This document shows positions 11,105 through 21,599 of a stretch of DNA of 64,000 nucleotides, one piece after another. The position numbers and the translations under genes were made by a program. Below the pieces are notes generated by a model that saw nothing but the letters and a program-made list of their open reading frames with translations, was not told the DNA's origin and searched no databases. Source of the DNA: Kappaphycus alvarezii (lineage: Eukaryota; Rhodophyta; Florideophyceae; Gigartinales; Solieriaceae); contig NADL03000692.1 in the NCBI GenBank assembly GCA_002205965.3, positions 744,001 through 808,000 of the forward strand, written 5' to 3'. Position 1 is the first letter of the stretch. Every line of letters begins with the position of its first letter.

Positions 11105-11731
11105 TCAAGCTCCATCAATCGCCTGAAACCTGCTCATTAAAGCCTTCTTCCAATGCGTAAACCCATCCCTTTTCTCCATCTCTCTGCCATTCCCATTTCC
11201 CGTCTCCATCCCCCTACCACCTGCAGCTTGTGCACTCCTCTCGTCCTTTGATTCTCGTCCTAGCGCTACGTCCTCTTTCAAACCCGTATTATCTTCTCCA
11301 AGCGCCCCAACTCGGCAATCGGAACTGTGCACCACGCTGCACACCTCCAAAGGGACACTTGTGTCCTGACTACCGCCACTCGACCGACGCGCCCTTGCAG
11401 TAGCCACACGCGGCGATCTTCTCCGCTTTATCACCCCGTGTTGAAGCCTACCTGGCTTCTTCTTTCCGAAAAGTCGTTGAACACGACCGGGCATAAAGTC
11501 GTGCGCTAGTAACACATCTTGGTCTCCCTTGCAGCAGTTTCGGGATACGTAATGCCAGCGGACGTTGTCGAGGTCCGTGCGTTGATAATCGTTATCATCG
11601 TAATGAACGTAGAAGGTGAAGGGGTTGTTAGGCAAGGCTTGCACCAAAGTTCCGCGGAAGTAGCGCTCGCAATGGGGCCAGTACACGTCCACGCGGTGGA
11701 GGAGAGCGGGTGGTGTCTGTGGGCCTGTCAT
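11105..11731 (-). CDS. Tudor-like (Royal-family) domain protein, 208 aa
   Basis: An uninterrupted 208-codon frame starting ATG at 11731. Residues about 14-62 resemble Tudor-like folds: VDVYWPHCERYFRGTL, then FYVHYDDNDYQRTDL and an RWHY end. This is the pattern of proteins that write V.VYW...+YY.G, then YDDGD, then W. After it come a basic stretch (GKKKPGRLQ and KRRRSPR, about residues 88-110) and a low-complexity polar tail. Such domains typically bind methylated lysine or arginine and often sit in chromatin proteins; in some lineages they also occur in retrotransposon polyproteins. No pol motif is next to it. It is the only long clean frame without transposon motifs, so a small nuclear gene is plausible, but a retroelement relic is not excluded. 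Confidence 0.55.
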   Translation of the reverse strand: MTGPQTPPALLHRVDVYWPHCERYFRGTLVQALPNNPFTFYVHYDDNDYQRTDLDNVRWHYVSRNCCKGDQDVLLAHDFMPGRVQRLFGKKKPGRLQHGVIKRRRSPRVATARARRSSGGSQDTSVPLEVCSVVHSSDCRVGALGEDNTGLKEDVALGRESKDERSAQAAGGRGMETGNGNGREMEKRDGFTHWKKALMSRFQAIDGA

Positions 11732-11739
11732 GGCGAGTG

Positions 11740-12369
11740 AAGGATGTGAGTTACTCGGGTATGTATGGGGGAGTGGTGGGAGACGAATTGGGAGAGTGAT
11801 TCAAGTTTGGTGGAAAATGTTGCTGCAGGTACGGGGGGTTGAAGTTTAGAAGTACGGCTTGTTGAAGTAGAGTGCAGTGCATGCACAGCAGTGATTCGGG
11901 ACACGAGTTCAGATATGAAGTGAGAAAAAGTGGGATAGGATGCCGGAATGATAGGGATTTGGTGGAATGTTGAGTGGAGGGGAGGATTAAAATGTCGCGC
12001 TTATGCACGCAGAGTGCGCGCGCCAGTACTGTACAGTACATACATATTGTACTGTACTGTGCTGTACGTACTTGATTTGTTCGAGCTCATTTTTAGGGGG
12101 CAAGGGCTGGGCCAATCGCCCAACGGCGGACAATGTCTCGCGGCTTGGTATGGCCTAACGAGTTGAGTAGCCCCGACTGCAAGCTCGGTTCAGTTGTGCC
12201 CATGCTGACACTATCGACTGGGCGCACCGCGCTGTACCTTGTGCGCTGCAATTTTCATTTTTGAAAATGCAAGATTTGAAAAATGCAAGATTTGGAATTG
12301 CACTCCTTTCGATTTCTTGGTTCCCCCATGCGGACCACTTGTACCAATTATTTGATGCGCTTTGGAACA
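11740..12369. other. Region upstream of the Tudor-like ORF
   Basis: On the minus strand this is pyrimidine-rich (for example around 11780-11880), which could suit a 5' leader or promoter. No gene is supported. A cluster of TACTG/CAGTA repeats lies at 12018-12072. Confidence 0.35.
12018..12072. repeat. TACTGT/ACAGTA palindromic cluster
   Basis: The sequence contains the perfect palindrome gtactgtacagtac, followed after a short spacer by gtactgtactgtgctgtac. It can form hairpins on either strand. The function is unknown. Confidence 0.6.
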
Positions 12370-12412
12370 TAGGCTAACCTATTTTTCAATCATTAAAAAA
12401 CCCCAATTTTCC
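12370..12412 (+). mobile_element. LINE/SINE 3' tail copy
   Basis: The core reads ctatttttcaatcattaaa followed by aaaccccaattttccc. It matches the tails at 14485-14535 and 36870-36910. Only the tail is recognised. Confidence 0.5.
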
Positions 12413-14280
12413 CATCTTTAGATATGAATGTTGCGCTCTTCCAATGATACTCAATGAAGAAATGTTTCTTCAATTGATAGCCATTTTTTACCCTCCAGCA
12501 CCCTACGACAGTTGCATTTTGCATTCAACGTTCTCGAGCGCAGAAAAATGCATCATTACAGCAACAATTCAGCGTAATCTATGCCTTTTAGATATGGATG
12601 GAGGAAGGTGAAAGGATTAGGGCATGAAGTTGTTGCACCTGTATGAAACTAGCGGGCCTCACACCAGCCCTTTGAGGTCGAACCTCATGACTCTGCCTCA
12701 TTTTCAGACTCTCTAATACACAGACCTGCCCCCCCCTCTAGTCTTCGGAAAATAGCCGTCTTGCAAATACACCACAAAAACATCAATAGATTCCTGTCTT
12801 TAGTTATATACCCGGGGGCTAATGATGGGGTAGTTTACTTAGTCTGACACTTCTAGCGGGGGGAATCTAAACGGAGTTATATACCCCCGTACCTTATCTT
12901 CGCCTTCATGAATCATAGCTGCTGCTACAGCGGTTCTATTAAGTCCTTATCTACAAGCCCACACAGCCCTCCAGCGGTTTCTGCAGACAATGTTGGTAAA
13001 GTTCAGTTGTACAAATAGGGTCAGTACTGTAACGGAATCGCCCTAGCTGTGCTGTTTCTGTCATCACAACTTTGTTGCAATTACTCTCTGCACGATTCCA
13101 CACAACTGCTCTCGTGTTCTTTTCCTGCCTTTTGGTGTTTTCAGCGCCCACCCTATTCGAACTGCTAGTGTTCTAACTGAACTTATGACACGCATCTCCT
13201 GTTGCTCTAGCTCTATCTAGCGTCTGATCCTAGGAACATATTAATTATTTCAGACAAAATCGACTAGATCTTCCTAGAGTAAAATATCTAAACCTTTCCC
13301 GCCTTTCGCCCCTACATAAACAATTTCAGATCTGCAATAGCCTCTGAAATGCGATTTTGCTTTGATCGCAGCGCCCTTGGAACACTACAGCTTGTGTATG
13401 GGACACTAACTGGTCCCTTCTCGGAACTATTGAGACAACCTAAGGGACCACTTTCTGAAGAACTATTTCGATCCCCTGATGGCACCCTCTAACCTTAAAG
13501 CATAGTGCATTTTCACCTTGATATAACTAGGGTGTCGCTTTCCTCTGGAAATAGACCGTTCTTTCGCGCTCCACACCGTCGCACTCCTCATGACAAGCGA
13601 CAAGGCTAGGTTTTACTGCGCCTGATGGAAAATCTTGCCCTATTCTAGTTAAGGAGGCTCCCCTGCATCCTTTCGAGTGTTTTCTTTACCCAAAGAGGTC
13701 TTTATCGACAGATTCGGTGAGGACTCGTTTTTTAGATTCGGTCAAGTTTGCTGGGCAGAAACAGCCAATCTTCTGCTTGTATGGATATAAATGAATTGGG
13801 GTGCTGACTGAAGACTGAAATCTAGGTCATTTTAGGGACGAATATATCTTCCAACAGGAAAAATACCCAAAACTTTCCCGTTTAGGGACTGACTTGGACA
13901 GAGACTGCAAAGCTGCATTGCTCCTGAGTGTGTCGTTAAGCCATCATTATAATGTATGAGTGACAGGGCATGTTTACCTTAGAGTATGATTGATTTTGAC
14001 TTTGACGGTAGACACTGCTCGGTAGGAAAAAAGGGCGATGACGCTCAAGTCCTGGACCCCCTTTCGAAATTTAGGTTGCTTGAGTTTAGATGAGACGGGG
14101 GTTGATGAAGTGGGACTAGGGATGAAGCCTATGCCTTGGTGTGGGTTACGCTCAAACGTTCCCAACCGGGACGGAAGCATTTCGTGCAAGAGGGAACGTT
14201 TGGATTAAATGTGGTGCTTTACTTTATTTCCTGATGATAGCAATCGCACGTAACGCTTGGGTTAAATGGAGTGCTTTATT
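12413..14280. other. Intergenic, mostly unrecognised, with two tail relics
   Basis: No coding region is supported. Two short tail relics lie inside: 13266-13300 (agatcttcctagagtaaaat, then aaacctttcccgcc) and 13845-13893 (atatatcttccaacaggaaa, then acccaaaactttccc). The rest shows no element I can name. Confidence 0.45.
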
Positions 14281-14782
14281 TGTTAATGTGTGTGGAGTAC
14301 AGTAGGTTCGAGAGCACAGAGCCATGCGCTAGTACACACAGGAATATTGTTTGATTGATTTAGAATGAGTGTTTTGTAAGCTTACAGTGTGAGCAGTGCA
14401 TGTAACCACTGTACCCCCAAATCTACCTACGGTTATCTACAACCTTTACATTGTAAGCCTTTACCATCACGACATCCCTTAGGGAACAGCTGACCATATT
14501 TTTCATGCATTAAAACACCCCAAATTTCCCCCCCTGTTATCTACAGAAGGTGCAAATTTACTTATTATAGAGGGATAGCGGGTTTACAGATACTCGGGTT
14601 AGTCACCACCGCCGTCGTCGGTTAGGGTTAGCGGTTAGTCACCACCGCCGTCGTCGGTTAGGGTTAGCGGACTTCAGAGCAGAGGTTGAGCTGCCCAGAA
14701 TGCCCTCTAAAATAGTATAGAGCGCCTTGAGTGAATGATCCTTGTTGAGTAAAGAAAAGACACTACTCGTACTCATTCACAA
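14281..14782 (+). repeat. 5' LTR of Copia 3
   Basis: It begins TGTTAAT and matches 20831-21204 as a direct repeat: gtgtggagt, cagtaggttc, gagccatgcgc, agtacacacagga, then gccgtcgtcggttaggg. Inside it sits a 94-bp insert (14442-14535). It also carries a tandem duplication of about 36 bp (about 14610-14671) that includes ggttagggttag. It is followed within about 10 bp by a primer binding site. The exact 3' end is uncertain by a few bases. The five bases before it, TTATT, also follow the 3' LTR and may be the target duplication. Confidence 0.8.
14442..14535 (+). mobile_element. 94-bp LINE-tail insertion with a 10-bp target duplication
   Basis: The insert is flanked by GTTATCTACA at 14432-14441 and 14536-14545. 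The 3' LTR of the same element has that sequence once and no insert. The insert ends in the tail tttttcatgcattaaaacac followed by cccaaatttccc, shared with 36838-36912. It contains the palindrome tcccttaggga. Its very short length with perfect duplication fits target-primed reverse transcription of a severely 5'-truncated LINE or a minimal SINE. Confidence 0.85.
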
Positions 14783-14790
14783 CCTTTTTA

Positions 14791-14804
14791 GGTTATGGGC
14801 CCAG
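14791..14804 (+). promoter_or_regulatory. Primer binding site complementary to the initiator tRNA-Met anticodon arm
   Basis: GGTTATGGGCCCAG is complementary to CTGGGCCCATAACC, the anticodon stem-loop of eukaryotic initiator tRNA-Met. Drosophila copia is known to prime from a 5' half of this tRNA through such an internal site. Its position just inside the 5' LTR is as expected. Confidence 0.8.
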
Positions 14805-14999
14805 AGAACAACGCTTTATCTGAGTCAACATTCAACTGTGTTCTTCCGGATCTTCTTCTCCGTCATTTTACCAAGACAGTAGAATGCCCACCAAATCTCC
14901 AAACAGAGTAGTTTGTCTGCTAGGACGTAAAGCTTTTGAGAACCCCTCTGCCACGTGGCTAAACTTTTGAGTTTACCTCTAAATTTACATCAACCCATC

Positions 15000-15960
15000 G
15001 TCATCCTAAGCGACATCACCGAATACATCGTTTCTGACTCAGACGACTCGGGCAAGTCCACGAAGATCCATCGCTTCCACGGGAGGATGGCTCAGGACTA
15101 CGCTATGTGGTGCTTACGTCTTTGAGCCGCATGCAGGGTCAAGAGTCTTTGGAAATTCCTCGCATCAAACCCGACGGCGGCCACTTCTGACGCCGAAGAG
15201 AAAGTCACCGATGCAGAAAAGCTCAACATCTCATCAAAGAAATAGAATGCTTTTGGAATCATCATCTCCGCACTAGGCAACTCTTCTTTCCGCGTCATTA
15301 CCGATGTAGACGATGACCCCTCCAGAATGCTCTAGCTTCTCGACGCATATTGCACATCAAATTGGACAGTGTCTCGAGTAGCCGTGCAGACACAATTATT
15401 CTGGAAATGATACGTCAATCACGACATGGCTAAGTAAATTGAGGGGTACACTGCTAGGCAAGGAAGCTGCCATCCCCGAAAGTTATAAGGCTCCGAGGCT
15501 TCTTGCATCCATCGATACCGCTTGTGCACTGAAAACTATTGCGGTAGCTTCTTGAACTAGAGATGCCCCGCAACTCACTTGAGAGTATGTCTGTACAACT
15601 CTAATCGATGATTGTATCGATGAGCGTTTCTCAGAGTCCAAGCCTCATCACAATTGTGGACGCAATGCAAAGCGTGGACAGAAATTGCACCTCCCAAAAA
15701 TTGATGAGAGTAGCACTTCCGACCATTCCGTTGACGTCGATGCCGTCACTCGTGCTCTTGCTATTTCCCTTCAATTCGGAAGACTCGGAAGCTCATCCAG
15801 TACACAGGTTTCAAAACGTGAATTATTTGGTAACAAAGGACACAAAGAGGCCGATTGCTACATGGGCGCGAACATCCCTGGAATAAGGTTGACGGTAAAA
15901 TGAAGGAACGTGTGATGGTGGTAAATGATGCCTCAGCACGAACGCAGAACACATATTTTG
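15000..15960 (+). pseudogene. Copia 3 gag, decayed
   Basis: Broken plus-strand frames show a Copia-type gag: RFHGRMAQDYAMWCLRL near 15070-15120, then SALGNSSFRVITDVDDD near 15265-15315, then MLQLLDAYC. Near 15830 comes a zinc-knuckle remnant with NKGHKEADC. Frameshifts and stops interrupt it repeatedly. Confidence 0.65.
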
Positions 15961-16479
15961 CTACTTCAAATGGGGCAGAATAGAAAAAAGGAGATCTCGA
16001 GGGGCCGCGGTTTTCACTACGAAACAGACAACGGAGGATTACACTAAAGTTCTACCTCCGAATGACTACAATATGTATCACTACAGAGGAGCTACATCTC
16101 ATTTTTTCCACAATGAAGCGTCATTTGTTCCAGACCCGTTCAGAAATGCGATAAGCACACAGGTGCTCTCGCTGAGAAATCGACTGTTGTCACTTGCAGA
16201 ATGGGAGATGCGATAGTATAGTTTGAGCAAGTCTTTTCTCTGTTGTCATCAGTACTGCACTTACCAGGCCTTGAATACATTCGTTGGTCCGTCAAGAAGC
16301 TGGCAGATAATGAAATGATTTCCGAGTTCCGAAACTACGATGTTATACTGCGTTATCTAACGGACGATATTCTTGTTGGATACGGCTTCTGAGGTACCAA
16401 TTCTGGACTGTATGCGCTTCTAAACTCGAAAATACTCGATGCCGCGAGTGGAGCAAGCGAATTATCAGCAGATATGTCT

Positions 16480-17322
16480 ATTAGGAGCGATGTCTGTGGC
16501 ATCGTCGGCTTGCTCACATCAATAACAGCGATCTTTATAATGTCCACGGGCGTAACCAAGATATTCTTGCTACTGTTAAAATTGAATCAGTTTGAAGGGC
16601 TTGTCGATTTTGGAAAGGCAGTATGATTTCGTTCAAAGGGAAATTCCATGGAGCGAAGAATACTGACAATGTCGTACATTTTGACATTTTTGGCCCACTG
16701 CAATATTCGTATCCAGACGGGTATAGATATGTGGCTACCATACAGGATGAATATTCCAAGAAAGTTTAACTGGACTCATGGTGCCCAAAGGTAACCTTAC
16801 CACGGTGTGTAAAGAGCTCTTCGCAGCATTCAGGAGGGCAATAGGGTCAAAATTTAGCAACTTGAATGTAAACTCGAAACGTGGATCACAGTTATCTGAA
16901 TAATGGGCAGTCATCAAACAGATGCACTCCATCAGGGGCAAATAATACCAGACTCTTCGCTGCAACCTCGGAAGGGAGATGGTGAAGTCCTTTTCTCAAC
17001 CGTAAACATCAGAACTCGACTCAATTCCGAAAGTGCTGGCTGAACTCTTGCATATGCTGCGAGATCTATGGTCATCTCGACTGACATTCCCACATGTTTG
17101 CGAACATTTGCAATGAAGAATGTGGGCTTCTTACGAAACAGAGTTCCACAATCAGCAAATAGTATTTCTCCGTTCTTGACAAAATACCGTCAGCGTCCGT
17201 CACTAAAGCACGCTCGGGTGTTTGGCTGTCTAGCATTTGTGCTTCGCCGCCCAACAGGTTCAAAAGTAGATCCTAGAGCCCGAGAAGTATTACTGATCGA
17301 AATTGATGATCACGGTGTTTAA
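16480..17322 (+). pseudogene. Copia 3 integrase, decayed
   Basis: The pre-integrase motif LWHRRLAHIN lies near 16495-16525. It is followed by a core block HFDIFGPLQYS with GYRYVATIQDEYS near 16675-16760, and the C-terminal block ARVFGCLAF near 17210-17240. The middle of the core with the second and third acidic residues is not legible. Multiple stops are present. Confidence 0.7.
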
Positions 17323-17904
17323 ATAGTGATAGTTACTATAGAAGATAAAAAACCGCAATCGTGGAGTCTTGGCTCTTAAAATGAGATGAGTCACAGTTAC
17401 CTAGGTTCACATACATTGATGGATAGATGAACGACGAGCTTTCTCCACATGATACCTTGGGGGAGCACAGCTATGACAGCACGTCAATTGAACCCTCAAT
17501 AGAGCTCCCTCAAAAAACCGCGATGATTATGATGAAGAAGATGATGTTCATGACGACGATCGTACAACAATTATGATGATAGCGAATATAATGGGCACGA
17601 AAAAACGGCTGAAAGCATTTCTGAAGGCCTTGAAATGGACCGTGAAGAAATGCAAGCTTCTCACACCGGCAATACAACCAACTAGTTGCAGCGGACCCAT
17701 TGTTACACTTTCTGTAATCGGAAGGCATTTTCAAGGTGTGTATCAAGCGAAACCTCCGCATACATATCTGCCACCGCTGATCGCGGTTTGATTACAATAA
17801 AAGATGACCCTATAATCTCGAAGTCCTTGAATGCCACTTTCAACGAGCAGGGGCTGTGGAAAAAGGCAATAGAGTATGAGTGTGACTCTATCGAATAGAA
17901 AGAT

Positions 17905-19340
17905 ATGAGGGAGCAAGCTCATAATTCCAGTTTAGAATCATTGCCAACTCATATCATCCTCAAGGTCAAAAGTGACCCTCCTAATCAGGTTGAGAGGTTC
18001 AAGGCTCGAATCCTTGCAGCGGCAATCATCATTGATTCGGAAAGGATTACTTTGAAACATACGCGTCTATCGTACAATTTTCGGTGGTCCGTACATTTCT
18101 GTACATTGCTGTCTGTCTCGGAATTGTTGTTACTTAAGTCGTTTTCGTTGTCAAGATGGCCTTCTTGAACGGTTTAATAGAGGAGAGCGCGTGGTTATGG
18201 TCCCCTCGAGGTATTCCCGGATTATTTTGTGGAATATAAAAGTTGAAAAGGGCGCTGTACCGACTGAGTCAAGCACACCGTGTATAAATTTGAAGATATG
18301 AAATGACTTCTACAAAATTAGATTCCGAGACCTCCTGAGCGCATTAATGTGTCTTTTTGCTGAATGATGGATCGTCTTTTGCCTTCACCCTAGTCTATGT
18401 AGACTCTCTGTTGTACTTAAAGAGACTTTAGAGGAACAGAAACGAATTGGTCAGCAGTTTAAGTCATTCTATAAACTACGAGGGAATTGCGACATGAAAT
18501 GGTTCCTTGGTGTGCGTCTGCAATGGAACCGTCGTACAGATAGGAAGGTTATCTCCGTGCACTTGTAACAGACATTATATACAGAGGGAGTCCTGCGAAA
18601 GTTTGTTATGGCCAATATCAAGCTAGCGCCGACCTCGTTGATGGAGTTTTTTTCTTTAAACTAAACGCGGAGTCAAACAAAGACATTATGAATTTGAAGT
18701 GCTATGAGAAAATTATCGGCTTCCTTCTGTATTTGATACTTCGCACTACCCCGGAAATACTCGTGATGGTTCCAATATTGGTCCGCTTCCAAAAAGCCCC
18801 ATGTTTTTTTCTTTCATAAGGCCGCAAAAAGCATTATGCGATACCTACAGGGGACAATGTAACGAGGTCTGGCATATGAGCCTGGAGGAGACGAGCTATT
18901 TATGTACGTGGAATCGGACTATGCTGATGACAAAGAGGATCGAAAATCGATGAGTGATTTCTATGCTAAGATTGCGAACGCAACGGATCTCTGGGGTTCC
19001 CGAAAGCAGAATAATCTAGACCTTTCTACTTGTAAGGCAGATTATTGCCAATTTCAGTTGCTGCACAAGAATTTGTACGGATTCAAAAATGTATAGTAGA
19101 GGCTAGGGTATCTGTGAAGGGCTCTATGTCCTTCAAGTCGGGTGACGTCTCTGCAATCTCTTAGGCCGAGGGAGAACAGATCCTGTTTGCAAGAGCGAAG
19201 CATATCGATACCCGTGTGTATTATATCCATATTTTGTGGTCGATAAAGAAGTTTTTGTCCATTACATCCCATTGAAGGAGAACAAGGCTGATAAATTGAC
19301 CAAATCGTTGGTAAAAATCAGATTCAATAACACTGTGATA
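17905..19340 (+). pseudogene. Copia 3 reverse transcriptase and RNase H, decayed
   Basis: The RT entry motif ERFKARILAA lies near 17990. Near 18470-18600 are FYKLRGNCDMKWFLGVRL and LRKFVMANIK (end of RT). RNase H remnants DYADDKEDRKSMSDFYA near 18920 and LSTCKADY near 19020 are followed by AKHID near 19195. The central RT with the catalytic motif is lost or unreadable. It lies between the two LTRs in the expected order after gag and integrase. Confidence 0.75.
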
Positions 19341-19850
19341 AATTATTAGCCCGGAGATGGGGGATCTCGTGGTGAAATGGCCCCGACGTCCTCATGGTTT
19401 TAATGTAAGCCTTTTGGGATGACTGTAATGGGGGCGCCGCCTGGGAGCGAGGCATTTCTGGACCATGATTGGCTATTTTGGAAAAGGGTGGGCGCGATAT
19501 ACAGTACAGCATCACTGTATTGTTTCCGTATTACGATACGTATCTCACTTCACCCGATGTTCTCCTTTAGGGATGGCTCAGATAGCTTGTTATTTAGTTG
19601 GGCCTTTTATATTAATTATGATAGTATAGTAGCATTTTTCAATATAGGGTAGTGGAACTACTTTTGACCATTAAAAATAAGTAGGCCTTGGCCCTCAATA
19701 GTACTGTTTGCAAGCTGCCGGTACCTCCCTGGTTCCCATTTACACCCAGTAGGCTACCCGTCCGCCCATTGAACCCCTTTGCACACCTGTGCTTCCTGGT
19801 ATCTTTTATTCCCTTCCAGTTATTCCACCCCTATCGGTTTGCATCACTTT
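19341..19850. other. Copia 3 3' untranslated region
   Basis: This lies between the end of the RNase H remnant and the solo Gypsy LTR. No gene or repeat was recognised. Confidence 0.4.
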
Positions 19851-19884
19851 TGATATAATGAAAATTGTAGATATTATTTGGCAT

Positions 19885-19975
19885 TCTGTGCTGGCTGCGC
19901 TGGCACTCTGCGCTGGCATGCTGCGCTGGCATGCTGCGCTGGCTGAGCTTGCATGCTGAGCTGGCTGCGCTGTCA
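19885..19975. repeat. Minisatellite in the LTR U3
   Basis: Imperfect units of 12-13 bp built on gctgcgctggcat repeat about seven times. The homologous LTR at 43792 carries only about four units, so the array differs in length between copies. Confidence 0.7.
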
Positions 19976-20115
19976 CCGTACTTGCAATTTTATTTTCAAT
20001 TATTTTTAGAGGGGGTCTTTGCGCCGTACTGTAGCGGTGCCAATAGGGCACGTAGGTACTGTATTGGTGCTACGAATTGTGAGGGTTGAAAACTCCATAT
20101 AGGGGGCCGGAAAAT

Positions 20116-20299
20116 ATGGATCAGGTGATCCAGACTCTGCAACCAGATGGGGCCGTCCTCAGGGGGTATAGATATTTCCCAGGAGGCAATGGAGAATTCC
20201 AAGCCGTTTGCGGATATTTGTGTGGACTGCCTGGGTGGAATGGATATTTTGGAGGAGTTATTTGGTTCTGATCTTGAGGATAACGATTGTGAGGAGTAG
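20116..20299 (+). pseudogene. LTR ORF relic, C-terminal half
   Basis: It begins MDQVIQTLQPDG, then a frameshift near 20160, then DISQEAMENSKPFADIC, DCLGGMDILEELFGSDLED and a stop at about 20299. This matches the C-terminal half of the LTR ORF at 26132-26850. The N-terminal domain is absent from this LTR. Confidence 0.7.
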
Positions 20300-20821
20300 A
20301 TACAGATATTTTCCTTGATAATATCTTCCCTCTGGCCAATCACATCCACAAGATGCCCTTTTATGCGTTTTATGGTATTTAGTATGTTTGATTGAGACTT
20401 TAGGATTAGCCGAAAAGTCTATATAAGCTGAGTAAAGTGCTTCCTCCTTGCGAGGCCAAGCAAGTTGGCAGACAACTTCAGGTCAAGCTCCGAGTAGTAG
20501 GAAGTTGAGAGTCAACTTCAGACCCAAGAAAACGTTTTCCTAAGCTGGTCGCAGAGCATCAGTGGTAGACCCTTCCCCTTTTATATTTGCTTGTAGCCCT
20601 CTCAACTCTCTCCCATATACACTCCTTTTTATTTGTTCAACTATACCACGGTAGCACTTTTGCCGCTCGCAACACCTCCGTCTTGGGGTAGTTGGTTCTA
20701 AGTATCTCTTCTCCCGACGAGTTACCCCTATCAACTCTACCACAATTTTACTTCTACTGACGAACGTAACGTATTTTATCTAACAAACATGGTAAGTTGC
20801 AATAGACTTCTGGACGCAATC

Positions 20822-20830
20822 GAGGAGGAG
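20822..20830 (+). promoter_or_regulatory. Polypurine tract of Copia 3
   Basis: GAGGAGGAG lies immediately before the TGTTAAT start of the 3' LTR, the expected site for plus-strand priming. Confidence 0.75.
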
Positions 20831-21204
20831 TGTTAATACGTGTGGAGTGCAGTAGGTTCAAGTGCAAAGAGCCATGCGCGAGTACACACAGGAGAATTGT
20901 TTAATTGTTTTAGAATAAGTGTTCTATAAGCTTACAATGTGAGTACGGAACGTAACCACTGTACCCCCTAGATCTGTCGACGGTTATCTACAGTACGTGC
21001 AAATTAAATTTCAGTAGAAGAATGGCGGGTTTACAGATACTTGGGCTAGTCACCCTTGCCGTCGTCGGTTAGGGTTTACGTACTTCAGAGAAGAGGTTTA
21101 TTTGCCCAGGATGTCCTCTGAAATAGTGTAAGTAGAGCACCTTGAGTGCATCATCCTAGTTGAGTAAAGAAAAGACCCAACAGAGAAGGATCTTTACTCA
21201 TTGC
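20831..21204 (+). repeat. 3' LTR of Copia 3
   Basis: Direct repeat of 14281-14782 without the 94-bp insert and without the 36-bp tandem duplication. TTATT follows it (21205-21209), as it precedes the 5' LTR. The last few bases differ between the LTRs, so the end is approximate. Confidence 0.75.
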
Positions 21205-21427
21205 TTATTTTGAGTGTGCACCGACTGAACGACTACTCACTTAACAACTAACTGGATGGATCAATTGGTCACGTGCAGAGAGAAAACTTTAGTGCAGAAG
21301 AATAAGTTTAATTCATTCAGTATCTACTCGGGACATCGCACGTCCTAACTATACGTGATAACAGTTTTACTCATCTGCCATTTCGAATGTACACTGTCTA
21401 ACCGCCTATTCAGATTAAGATCCAATC

Positions 21428-21494
21428 CGGTACAAATTTACTGGGTACCAACCTACATATCTACCACAGTAAATTAACCCCCCATTTTAGGAAA
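21428..21494 (+). mobile_element. 67-bp LINE-tail insertion with an 11-bp target duplication
   Basis: Flanked by AAGATCCAATC at 21417-21427 and 21495-21505. The insert starts cggtacaaatttactgggta and ends in cagtaaattaaccccccatt. It is the 3' end of the LINE1 type found at 43421-43500, and occurs again at 49579-49671. GGTAC and GTACC can pair as a small stem-loop at its start. Confidence 0.88.
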
Positions 21495-21599
21495 AAGATC
21501 CAATCGGATGGTCCACATCGGTCACGTGCAGTGGAGCGCGCAAGATAATGGCCATCGCTATCAACGACCATATGATGCAGCTTAAGCGTTGATATGGGC

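Larger units (their letters stand above)
19851..20733 (+). repeat. Solo Gypsy-A LTR inserted in Copia 3
   Basis: It starts TGATATAATG and ends CCTATCA, giving terminal TGATA/TATCA. The flanks are ACTTT (19846-19850) and ACTCT (20734-20738), a five-base duplication with one mismatch. No Gypsy internal region is present, so this is a solo LTR. Its start matches the solo LTR at 43792 (gatattatttggcat, then ccgtactgtagcggtgc, then gggttgaaaact). Its 3' half matches the LTR at 26.7-27.3 kb. A GCGCTGGCATGCT-type minisatellite lies at about 19885-19975. Confidence 0.85.

Noticed and set aside
14610-14671. ggttagggttag as telomere repeat
   Set aside because: Only two short units, part of a 36-bp tandem duplication inside the Copia 3 LTR; the other LTR has the same sequence once.
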